A stretch of 64,000 nt of DNA from JBGSIC01 sp041751875. Lineage in GTDB: Bacteria; Bdellovibrionota; FAC87; UBA2466; JACKAF01. Below are positions 17,274-24,918 of the stretch, one piece after another. The translations under genes were made by a program, and so were the position numbers. Below the pieces are notes generated by a model. It did not search any database. It was not told where the DNA came from and saw only the letters and a list, made by a program, of their open reading frames with translations. The number at the start of each line of letters is the position of its first letter. Within the stretch, counting starts at the first letter, position 1. The stretch covers positions 123,124-187,123 of the forward strand of contig JBGSIC010000018.1 in assembly GCA_041751875.1 (NCBI GenBank), read 5' to 3'.

Positions 17274-18497
17274 TCACGCGGTCTTATCGTCCGCATCTTC
17301 TTCGGCTTCGGCCGCTTCTTCCGCATCGAGTAAGCCTTTTTCCGCGTCCCACTTCCATTCTTTCATCTTGGTCTGATCCATGGGGCTAAACGATCCGCGG
17401 CCTGGACGCAAAATCGAAAGGAAACGCTGTAAGCGCTGTTTCAATTTCGAATCTTCGAGCTCGTCGCTGTCGGCTTGAATGTCTTTAAGCTCGGCGATGG
17501 CCTTCGTGACGGCCACGGGAGCGTCTTCCACTGCTTCGAGTTCCTCTTGAAACGTCTCCAGCAACAGGGTCATTTCATCGTTGTAGGTCAAATCCGCTTC
17601 GTCCACCAGGTACTGCGTTTTCATGAGTAGGCGCTGCATGCGTCCACTATCCTTTATATAATCGGGCTCAGCTTTGCTCGCGCTAACCGAAGTCGAGCTT
17701 CCATCCAGTCGCTTCGGGGCAATCGACGCATCGGTGTACGAGCTGCTGTCTAAAGCCGGGTTAGGTAGCAAAGAGGGATAATAAAACGGCGCGAAGTACG
17801 ACGTGATGTCGACCTGGTTCGTGCCTTTTAAATTTAAAACTTTTCCGACGTGGAAAATGCGTCCGTACAGACCTTCCCAATCCGGAGTGGTTTCGGAAAA
17901 GGTTTCTTCGCCGCGCAAAAAGGCCATTGTGCTCATCAGAGCTTGAGAAGCGTCGTGCAAATTGCGCATGTTGTCTTCGAGCAACTTTGTGTAAGCGGTG
18001 GATCGTTGAATGACACTGCGTTGGGCAGCATTATTGTACGTAAAAGCCCGGCGCAGAAACTCAGAATAAACGTAAGCCGTTACAATCGTGCGCGCATAGG
18101 AGGGCTGCACTTCGTCTGAAAACTGTTTTTTCAGGCTCTCGTCTTTGTAGCCGTCTTGCCACCATTGCCACAAGCGGGCGGTTGAACTGCGAAGACGATT
18201 GGGAGCAATAAAAATTTTGACGGTCGACCCATTGCGATTGACGCTTTCAGTTTGGACGATTTGTTTGAGATAGGTTTGATAAGTGGTCGCGTTCGTAGAG
18301 TTCGCTTCCGTCTCCATTTCTCGCGCAGCGAGCAGGAAAGTTTCCTGGAGTGTTTCAAAGGACTGAGCCAAAGACGCCGCGTTCTGCGCGAGGGTTTGAA
18401 TGGCTTCGCCGACGGACGGGCTGCGTTCCTCGGCAGCTTGCAAGACCGTGCCGAATAAAAGACCTACTACTGCTAAGTTAAAAGACCATCTACGCAC
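17274..18497 (-). CDS. Exported helical protein of unknown function
   Basis: A 407-residue protein with a signal peptide (MRRWSFNLAVVGLLFGTVLQA). The mature protein is largely helical with several heptad-like stretches (AIQTLAQNAASLAQSFETL near the start), a Ser/Thr-rich middle around residues 240-270, and a very acidic Ala/Glu/Asp C-terminal tail. I recognise no family. It stands alone on the minus strand, with a gap of about 260 bases upstream to the PEBP gene. Confidence 0.7.
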   Translation of the reverse strand: MRRWSFNLAVVGLLFGTVLQAAEERSPSVGEAIQTLAQNAASLAQSFETLQETFLLAAREMETEANSTNATTYQTYLKQIVQTESVNRNGSTVKIFIAPNRLRSSTARLWQWWQDGYKDESLKKQFSDEVQPSYARTIVTAYVYSEFLRRAFTYNNAAQRSVIQRSTAYTKLLEDNMRNLHDASQALMSTMAFLRGEETFSETTPDWEGLYGRIFHVGKVLNLKGTNQVDITSYFAPFYYPSLLPNPALDSSSYTDASIAPKRLDGSSTSVSASKAEPDYIKDSGRMQRLLMKTQYLVDEADLTYNDEMTLLLETFQEELEAVEDAPVAVTKAIAELKDIQADSDELEDSKLKQRLQRFLSILRPGRGSFSPMDQTKMKEWKWDAEKGLLDAEEAAEAEEDADDKTA

Positions 18498-18758
18498 AGG
18501 AACGCTCCTTGTTTAAATCCAACCCAATAGAGAATGAAGAAGTGCCTAAAAGTTAATGTGAGCGGGGGCTTTATACCTCAAAATACAGCGCCGCGTCAAT
18601 TGCGAATCATTCGGTTTTACGACGCAAGAGCGACGAGGGGTCACCGGCAGTACGATGCAAGTATTCGAAACAGAACAAGAAAATGACGGCACAACAGCCC
18701 GGTCAACTGATCCGAAAACAATAAACGTCACCGCAAAATCACCCTCAGGAGGGAGAGA

Positions 18759-19394
18759 TTAGCGAAGGATTCGGGCGCGTGGGTATATATGGTAAGTGCC
18801 CGTTAGGGTGGCGCGTGCGAGCGTGTGCCCGTCCAAAACATTGCGCACATCGGGGCCGGAGAACTGCCCATCGACCGGGCAACGTTCAAAATCTGTGGCA
18901 AAAAGTGTGAAGTGATAGTGGTGAACGATTTCGTCGTTCCACGGTGGGCAAGGGCCGTCGTACCCAAACCAATTGCCCTTCAAATTTTTGTCTTCGGCAA
19001 ACCACTGCGTGTAGCCGTTTAGACCCTGTCGGGTGTCGCGAGGTCCCATGGGGCCCGGCTTTCCTCTGGGTTGAATGCCGTCGCTGAATTCACCCACTTT
19101 GATTTCGTCGGAATCCGGATGAAGGTCGACCAAAACCCAATGGTAAAAATCCACGCGCGGCAAGGCGGCCGGCACCGTTCGTCCCAATTTGTTCACATCA
19201 TCGGGGCGGCTTGGAACATCGGTATCCCTGCACAAAAGCACAAGCGACTTCGTCCCGGCTGGCAAATTACGCCACCCAAAGTGAGGGTTGCGGTTCTCGC
19301 AAAGCTCAATTCGTGTTTCCGGGTTGTGTTTGCCAAAAGCAAATTCGGAAGGGATAGATTCGGTGTTCTGAAAACTGTCGCTCCAAAACTCCAC
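18759..19394 (-). CDS. PEBP-family protein (YbhB/YbcL-like)
   Basis: A 211-residue phosphatidylethanolamine-binding-protein homologue. The ligand-pocket motifs are present: CRDTDVPSRPDD (the DPDxP-like motif), FYHWVLVDL (HWV), GYDGPCPP (GxxGPxPP) and HHYHFTLFATD (HxYxF). Bacterial members are of uncertain role, possibly small-molecule binding. No signal peptide, so cytosolic. It is divergent from the reductase gene at 19494. Confidence 0.9.
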   Translation of the reverse strand: MEFWSDSFQNTESIPSEFAFGKHNPETRIELCENRNPHFGWRNLPAGTKSLVLLCRDTDVPSRPDDVNKLGRTVPAALPRVDFYHWVLVDLHPDSDEIKVGEFSDGIQPRGKPGPMGPRDTRQGLNGYTQWFAEDKNLKGNWFGYDGPCPPWNDEIVHHYHFTLFATDFERCPVDGQFSGPDVRNVLDGHTLARATLTGTYHIYPRARILR

Positions 19395-19493
19395 TTAGAA
19401 GGCCTCCTTGTCCAAGCTAAGGATTGCTAACATGGGGTACCGTGAGTGGCAAGCTATTGCGATCACAGTTAAAGCTCGATATCGTCTTATATC

Positions 19494-20219
19494 ATGTCCC
19501 AAAATGAAATTGAACAGATCGGCACAGTGGAACACAACGTAGATTTGACGCCGACAGTATTTTGCCTTCGACTAAAGTTTCCAAACAAAATCGAGTTTTC
19601 TCCTGGGCAAGCAATTCGCTTACGGCTTCCCGACATACAAGCCAAAGACCAAACCGTTATACGTTACTATTCCATCGCATCGGATCCGCATTCGGACATT
19701 ATTGAAATTTGTGTGAAGCGGGCAGGTCCGTTAACGGAACATTTGAGAACTTTGAAGAAGGGGGAAACGGTTCCCGTTCTGGTTCCCACCGGAAATTTTA
19801 CCCTCAAACCTGTTTCCGACCGCCACATGTACTTCATCGCTACCGGTACCGGCATTGCGCCTCTCCGTTCGATGGCGCTTAGCCGAAGCTTACTGGGAAG
19901 TCGCCCGCGTTCCGTTACCTTTTTGTTTGGTGCGAGGGATGAAAGCGACATTCTCTACGCGTCGGATTTTAGTTCGCACTCAGTGATCCGCTGGGTGGTT
20001 GCGTTGTCTCGTCCCTCGAGTGAGTGGAAGGGATTTCGAGGTCGAGTGACCGATTACTTGGCAGCCGAGTCTGAGCGGATTGCTTGGAGTGAGAGTGAAT
20101 TTTATCTCTGCGGTAGTTCCGAGATGGTACTGGCGGTGCGTGCCTTTTTGATGGCGCAGGGGGTGGCAGAAAGCTCCATTCACCACGAGCCCTATCTCAC
20201 CCCGAAAAAGACTAAGTAG
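19494..20219 (+). CDS. FAD-dependent ferredoxin--NADP reductase-like oxidoreductase
   Basis: A 241-residue FNR-superfamily enzyme. RYYSIAS is the flavin-binding RxYS motif, GTGIAPLRSM the pyridine-nucleotide phosphate loop, and YLCGSSEMV the CGxxxM motif; the protein ends after the NAD(P) domain with HHEPYL. There is no iron-sulfur domain, so a separate ferredoxin, flavodoxin or other acceptor is needed. The flavodoxin fusion at 10316-11440 is one candidate partner, but this is speculation. It converges with the gene at 20223, 3 bases apart. Confidence 0.88.
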   Translation: MSQNEIEQIGTVEHNVDLTPTVFCLRLKFPNKIEFSPGQAIRLRLPDIQAKDQTVIRYYSIASDPHSDIIEICVKRAGPLTEHLRTLKKGETVPVLVPTGNFTLKPVSDRHMYFIATGTGIAPLRSMALSRSLLGSRPRSVTFLFGARDESDILYASDFSSHSVIRWVVALSRPSSEWKGFRGRVTDYLAAESERIAWSESEFYLCGSSEMVLAVRAFLMAQGVAESSIHHEPYLTPKKTK

Positions 20220-20222
20220 CGG

Positions 20223-20873
20223 CTACTCGCCTTTGGGGTCGATCGGTGCCGCATAGGCGGTATCGGCGATAAAAGTGAGTAAGGGAACGCGAGCCTCTTC
20301 GAACTTATCTTCCGCTATTCCTTTAGCTATCGAAAAAAATAGTGGTGAAAGAGCGAACCAGGGCCGTTTCACTCGGACGCTGTTTCTCATTTCGATCGTA
20401 ACGCTGTCGCCGGCGATGGGGCGTTTGAGTACGGTTTGAAACGACACCCCTTTCAAATACCCGGCCATACCTGAGGCAAAGATCTGCTTAGAACGGGTTT
20501 GGTAAATCAAACGGCTCTCCCCATCGGTGGCCAATAAGACCTCTTCTCGCAGACGAAGCCCCTTGTCCTCTCCATTAAGAGTATGCGTCAGATCAAAACT
20601 TTGCCCCCGCATTCCTTCCAAAAGCACAGTCAAAGGCGGACGGTGAAACTCTCCACGGTCTGAGAGTGCCTTCTCAATAGCGACACGAAGCGGGAGAAGT
20701 GAGGCGGGTGACGGCATCGTGCATTCGATTCCGAGCGTGCTTTCATAGTACCCATCACGCATTTGCGGAGGAGAAGCCCATGAGGTGGGCCCGCAGCTCC
20801 AACGCTCGGCGTGCGAGACCACGGAGGGGAGAAAAACAACGAAGGCGAAAGTTACCCAGTGTAGAGCAATCAA
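20223..20873 (-). CDS. Exported protein of unknown function
   Basis: A 216-residue protein with a signal peptide (MIALHWVTFAFVVFLPSVVSHA) and a mature part predicted to be mostly beta strands, with two cysteines (SCG and ECTMP) near its N terminus. No family recognised. Its start codon overlaps the stop of the upstream channel-like gene by 4 bases, so the two are cotranscribed and likely coupled. Confidence 0.75.
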   Translation of the reverse strand: MIALHWVTFAFVVFLPSVVSHAERWSCGPTSWASPPQMRDGYYESTLGIECTMPSPASLLPLRVAIEKALSDRGEFHRPPLTVLLEGMRGQSFDLTHTLNGEDKGLRLREEVLLATDGESRLIYQTRSKQIFASGMAGYLKGVSFQTVLKRPIAGDSVTIEMRNSVRVKRPWFALSPLFFSIAKGIAEDKFEEARVPLLTFIADTAYAAPIDPKGE

Positions 20874-22456
20874 GCGTCTGGTGGTCCATCGGTACGCTTA
20901 CGGAATTCGCGCACAAACTGCTTTAATAGGTCAGCAGCCACCTCACGCCCACCCAATCCGAAAGCAATCGCAACGGCTAAGGCCACAGCGCCCAGGACAA
21001 TACCGAATGCTAGGTTGATGATGTGTTCAGCGAGTCCCATCTGCTGAAGAGCCATTGCTCCGGCCAAAACCAAAATCGCGACGCGAGCGACAGTCGCTAG
21101 CAGATGAGCCTGCGTGCTTTGAGTCGCAAGAATCGTACGTGCGACGAGGTTCGCGATAAACAGGGCAACGCCGAAAATGATGAGGCCGAGCAGTATCTGC
21201 CCCAAGAAAACTACGAAGCGGGTAAGTAAGTCGGCCAGAGATTCAAAACCCACCAAACCTAAAGCCTCGATGCCTGCGAAAAGGAGCAAAACGACAAAGA
21301 GAATGTAGCCCACGATCTGCGAGGGCGTGCGACTGCCCTTGTAAGGAGCTTCACCAATTCCCATTTTTCCCAGTGTCGATTGGTAGTCATTGGGATCTTT
21401 GCCCAAGCCCAATTTCACTACCACCATGTTGAAGCCGGAACTAGTGAGTGCAGCGGTGATGAGGTCGCAGAGCAGGCGACCCACAAAGTAGGTGATCGCC
21501 ATCACTAAGGCTGCCGCGAACAAATGCGGCAACACCGCAAGCATTTTGGAAAGTAGCTCACTAATGGGACTGGTAATCGACTGCAAGCGAAGTGCGTTTA
21601 GACTGGCGGTGATGACGGGGATCAAAACCAAGACGTACGCGACCGTTCCGAGCGCGCCCGATAAACCTTTTTGTCCTACTGTGGCGTGGATACCCATCCG
21701 CTGGCCTAGGCGGTCGGTCCCCAACGAATCGAGCAAAGTGGTCGTTACCCGTCTCACGATGCGAGCGAAGAACCAACCCACTGCAAATATGAGAGCTGCG
21801 GCGAGCATATTCGGGAGAAAGGAAAGGATCTGTTCGAACATTTCCTTAAGGGGATCCAGAAGTGCTTGAAGGTGAAGCGCGTCGAGTACGGCGAGGGAGA
21901 AAATCAGAAGAACGGCCCAGTAGACGACGTTAGCGAGCGTTAGAATAGCTGACTTTTGAAGATGGGGCTCCCAACCTGCCCACGAGGCTAGGCGGTTACC
22001 CAGCTTTTCGCCTCCCAAGACCTTTAAAACAAAAAGACGAAGAATCGTCGCTACAATCCATGCGACGACGATTAAAATCGCGGGGCCGATCAGATTTGGA
22101 ACGCGTTGAAAAATCGTGTTCAGGAAAGCTTGCATGGGCTCAGTCACCATTGTGAGTTCCAGAGCCTGGAAGAAACCGACGAACACGAAGAACATCAGAA
22201 AATAAAAAATAAGACGTGAGATCAGGATATCAAACGCAATGGGTTGCGCAGGGCGTTCGCCGAAGAGCATCTGCTCGAAGGAAGCGGAGAGCCCCGTTTT
22301 TTGAATCATCTTTTTTACAATCGAAGAAATGATCAAAGCGAGCGCCCATCCGATAATCAACACAGCGAGCGCGGTGCCCAGTCGAGCGGCGTGCATTTGG
22401 ATCGATTGGGGAATGGTATCCCACGTTTCCAGCGATAAGCCTTCGGTTTCTGGCAC
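20870..22456 (-). CDS. Mechanosensitive-channel-like membrane protein with TM-helix repeats
   Basis: A 528-residue integral membrane protein built from repeated units of the conserved TM-helix family (PF05552), each a hydrophobic helix pair followed by an amphipathic stretch. Examples are LGTALAVLIIGWALALI, LPNMLAAALIFAVGWFFARI and LPHLFAAALVMAITYFVGR. It ends with FGLGGREVAADLL, like the GLGG element of MscS pores, but has no MscS beta domain. This resembles cyanobacterial and other CmpX-type proteins. A small-conductance channel role is inferred. It lies directly upstream of, and overlaps, the exported-protein gene at 20223. Confidence 0.83.
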   Translation of the reverse strand: MPETEGLSLETWDTIPQSIQMHAARLGTALAVLIIGWALALIISSIVKKMIQKTGLSASFEQMLFGERPAQPIAFDILISRLIFYFLMFFVFVGFFQALELTMVTEPMQAFLNTIFQRVPNLIGPAILIVVAWIVATILRLFVLKVLGGEKLGNRLASWAGWEPHLQKSAILTLANVVYWAVLLIFSLAVLDALHLQALLDPLKEMFEQILSFLPNMLAAALIFAVGWFFARIVRRVTTTLLDSLGTDRLGQRMGIHATVGQKGLSGALGTVAYVLVLIPVITASLNALRLQSITSPISELLSKMLAVLPHLFAAALVMAITYFVGRLLCDLITAALTSSGFNMVVVKLGLGKDPNDYQSTLGKMGIGEAPYKGSRTPSQIVGYILFVVLLLFAGIEALGLVGFESLADLLTRFVVFLGQILLGLIIFGVALFIANLVARTILATQSTQAHLLATVARVAILVLAGAMALQQMGLAEHIINLAFGIVLGAVALAVAIAFGLGGREVAADLLKQFVREFRKRTDGPPDA

Positions 22457-22498
22457 AAAGCCTCCTGTTGCGATAAGCGCTTTAAAAGAATAAGAAAT

Positions 22499-23032
22499 TT
22501 ATCTAGGGACAAGCCGCTTTTCAAATACAAATTCGGCGGGAGGGGTAGGGTTGGCGATTAAAGTAAAGGAGCCTTCTGCGAGGCCTCGCCCAAAAATCTC
22601 CAGTTCGCTCATCTCAAAGCCGTAGCGGCGAGGCCCCTCTTTGGCGACCTCCTCAAAAAACGAAACAGCTCGCAACCCATGCTGCCGGCACCCTTCCAGC
22701 CGTTTTTCTCTTATTTTGACGCCGCATGCCGCCAAAGCGATGAGTCCTTGAAAGAGTCTGCTTTGAGGAGAGTGTTTTTCTTTTAGTTTCCAGAGTTGTT
22801 CCCAAACTTCGTGTGCCTCCCAGAAAAATCCAGCGTTGAAACAATCCACGCCGTAAAGGAACGGAGAGATTTCCTGGTCCAGTGGCCCCTGGGGGCTCAA
22901 AGGAAAAACGGGTACGTGGCTTTCGAGCCCACTCGGGTGGGGTTGAGCAGATCCTGGTACATAGGCAAACCGCGGGAGAGAAAAACGGGGAGCAAAACGA
23001 GGTCTTTTTTCGGAAGTTAGGTTTAACTCCAT
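22499..23032 (-). CDS. DUF309-family protein
   Basis: A 177-residue protein whose central part (about 60-130) matches DUF309: YGVDCFNAGFFWEAHEVWEQLW, the family's AHEVWE signature, followed by LFQGLIALAACGVK. The family folds as a helical bundle of unknown function. The N-terminal 55 residues are Pro-rich and poorly conserved by eye. It is divergent from the HAD phosphatase gene with about 20 bases between the starts. Confidence 0.85.
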   Translation of the reverse strand: MELNLTSEKRPRFAPRFSLPRFAYVPGSAQPHPSGLESHVPVFPLSPQGPLDQEISPFLYGVDCFNAGFFWEAHEVWEQLWKLKEKHSPQSRLFQGLIALAACGVKIREKRLEGCRQHGLRAVSFFEEVAKEGPRRYGFEMSELEIFGRGLAEGSFTLIANPTPPAEFVFEKRLVPR

Positions 23033-23053
23033 GGTATAAACTCAAAAAAAAAC

Positions 23054-23731
23054 ATGGCCACCAATCTAGGTCACAAAATTCAGGCCGTCATCTTCGATAT
23101 GGACGGCGTACTAATCGATTCAGAACCCTTTTGGCGTGAGGCGATGTGCCTCGAATTCAATGCCATGGGGCAACCAATGACCGAAGCGATTGCGCGAGAA
23201 ACAATGGGCGTGCGCGTGGACGAGGTAGTCGCCCACCGTTACGCCGTTCATCCCTGGGTGGGACGCACGCAAGCAGAAGTGGTTGAGGGAATTATTGGGC
23301 GTGTGGTGAAGTTGGTGAACGAAAAGGGCAAAAAGCTACCTGGAGTTGACGAGGCAATTTCTTTGGTGCGCTCGCGTTCGCTCCCTTTGGCAATTGCTTC
23401 TTCGTCACCGAGCGCTTTAATTTCTGCCGTTGCGGATCGTTTGCAACTGCGCTCGGACTTCTCGGTTCTCTACTCCGCTGAGGCAGAGGCTTATGGAAAG
23501 CCTCACCCCAGTGTGTATCTATCGACAGCGGCGAAATTAGGTATTTCCCCTGAAAGGTGTCTTGCCATTGAAGATTCGGTGAACGGAGTGATTGCCGCAA
23601 AAGCGGCAAAGATGAAGTGTATCGCGATTCCCGAACTGGGTCTTCAGAATGACGCCAGATTTGGGATTGCAGACAAAAAACTACGTACTCTGCTCGATTT
23701 CAACAACGCTTTACTCTCAACCTGGTTATAA
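23054..23731 (+). CDS. HAD-superfamily sugar-phosphate phosphatase (YniC/HxpB-like)
   Basis: A 225-residue HAD phosphatase of the beta-phosphoglucomutase-like branch. Motif I is FDMDGVLIDSE with the nucleophile Asp, motif II is IASSSP, motif III the lysine in GKPHP, and motif IV IEDSVNG. The cap domain is helical (C1 type). Closest in wording to E. coli YniC, which dephosphorylates hexitol and 2-deoxyglucose phosphates; the exact substrate is not determinable here. Its end overlaps the convergent Cys-repeat gene by 6 bases. Confidence 0.9.
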   Translation: MATNLGHKIQAVIFDMDGVLIDSEPFWREAMCLEFNAMGQPMTEAIARETMGVRVDEVVAHRYAVHPWVGRTQAEVVEGIIGRVVKLVNEKGKKLPGVDEAISLVRSRSLPLAIASSSPSALISAVADRLQLRSDFSVLYSAEAEAYGKPHPSVYLSTAAKLGISPERCLAIEDSVNGVIAAKAAKMKCIAIPELGLQNDARFGIADKKLRTLLDFNNALLSTWL

Positions 23732-24130
23732 AAAAAGTTCAAGGCACTCGTTGAGGGTGTCAGGGTAGGGCTCTTCAGCACAAAGAGCGAGTTCGTCCGC
23801 GCTATACGTTCGGTCGCGGATAATACTCAAGCAATCGTTGAAGTAATGGGCGGTGGAGTGTTGCTGGCATACGGAGAGCGCACTTGCCTGGAAAGTTCCG
23901 CTGGCAATATTCGTCAGACAAATCAAAAAGTCGTCGGGATAGCGGTGCCCCTCACACGCGCTGAGCGGAGCGGTTTCAAAAGTCTGATTCTCAATGATGC
24001 GCAGGCAGTCCTTGAAGTAGACCCCCGAGGCAAAAGTGGAGCAACTTTTTAGTGCGTTGGGCGGGTAGTCAGCAACGGCGTTTGTCACAAAGAAGAGCAT
24101 GACAGAAGCTACCAGCAGTGAGGGTTTCAT
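23726..24130 (-). CDS. Exported protein with cysteine-paired tandem repeats
   Basis: A 134-residue protein starting at ATG 24130 (signal peptide MKPSLLVASVMLFFVTNAVA). The mature part consists of about five repeats of roughly 22-24 residues, in which a Cys follows an L-x-x or S-x-x turn and a second Cys lies in an aromatic-x-x-CL context (SCSTFASGVYFKDCL, ACEGHRYPDDFLICL, VCQQHSTAHYFNDCL, LCAEEPYPDTLNECL). Each unit could hold one disulfide. I do not recognise a named family. It is divergent from the glutaredoxin gene (24207). Confidence 0.75.
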   Translation of the reverse strand: MKPSLLVASVMLFFVTNAVADYPPNALKSCSTFASGVYFKDCLRIIENQTFETAPLSACEGHRYPDDFLICLTNIASGTFQASALSVCQQHSTAHYFNDCLSIIRDRTYSADELALCAEEPYPDTLNECLELFL

Positions 24131-24206
24131 TGGGTTTAGCGTACCAGAGTCGAGGCGAGCCCGCGAGAAACGTTGCAGCAAACGGAGAGAATTGGTAAGG
24201 AGGGGC

Positions 24207-24461
24207 ATGGCTAAAGTCGAAATCTATACCACGGCGGTTTGTCCTTACTGTGTGCGCGCCAAAGCGCTTCTCACCCAACGGGGCATTCCTTTTACTGAGA
24301 ACAATTTGCAAGATCGCCCGGAAGAATTGCAGGCGTTAAAAGAACGCACCGGTTGGCGCACAGTTCCCCAGATTTTTATCGATGGAGAATTATTGGGAGG
24401 TTTCTCAGAACTCCAGGCAGCTGATCAATCGGGTGAATTGAAGAAGAAGCTAGGGAATTAA
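24207..24461 (+). CDS. grxC: Glutaredoxin 3-type protein
   Basis: An 84-residue glutaredoxin. The dithiol active site CPYC is at residues 12-15, with the conserved TVPQIFIDG (cis-proline) and GGFSEL glutathione-binding motif. It reduces disulfides and glutathione adducts in the cytosol. The ATG at 24207 has a GGAGGGG site close by; longer in-frame starts run through non-coding sequence. It overlaps the convergent Mpo1-like gene by 4 bases at the stops. Confidence 0.93.
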   Translation: MAKVEIYTTAVCPYCVRAKALLTQRGIPFTENNLQDRPEELQALKERTGWRTVPQIFIDGELLGGFSELQAADQSGELKKKLGN

Positions 24462-24721
24462 CGCTTTCTTCTCACCTGGTTAAACCACCACTGCACTCCT
24501 GTCGCAAGATAGCGAGGGTGAGATAAGAACGCTGGAGCTTTCCCTTCAAAGGCGTGACCCACGAACTGAAGAATCCATCCACTCAGAAAAAGCCCCAGGG
24601 CGGTGAGTGGAGAAACCGTCCATATAATAAGAGACAGTAGAATCGCGGGTATTCCTACCAGATGGCAGGCACGATTCCAGCGATTCTGATGGTGTTCTTC
24701 GTAGCGTTCCATTTGTTTCAA
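24458..24721 (-). CDS. Mpo1-like (DUF962) membrane protein
   Basis: An 87-residue protein with the DUF962/Mpo1 signature: YEEHHQNRWNRACHLVGIP, then two hydrophobic helices and GWILQFVGHAFEGKAPAFL. The conserved histidines bind Fe(II) in yeast Mpo1, a dioxygenase that shortens 2-hydroxy fatty acids. The start is either TTG at 24721, which has AGGGG at the right distance, or the ATG three codons later. At 87 residues it is shorter than many relatives but has both motifs. Confidence 0.85.
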   Translation of the reverse strand: MKQMERYEEHHQNRWNRACHLVGIPAILLSLIIWTVSPLTALGLFLSGWILQFVGHAFEGKAPAFLSHPRYLATGVQWWFNQVRRKR

Positions 24722-24918
24722 CGGGACCCCTCCCCACGCACTTCATAGTTTACTCACACTCTACTGGTTCGGCGAATGCTGTTTTTTTTGACGTCTACTG
24801 TCTGTTGACGCATTCGAGGCGTCTACACCGTAACGTTAGCCGAACTCCAACGCTTTTCGTTGTGTCTCTTCGTGGCACTTCCATTGCAGCCTTTAAGGTC
24901 AAAACAGTAAAGGATTCA

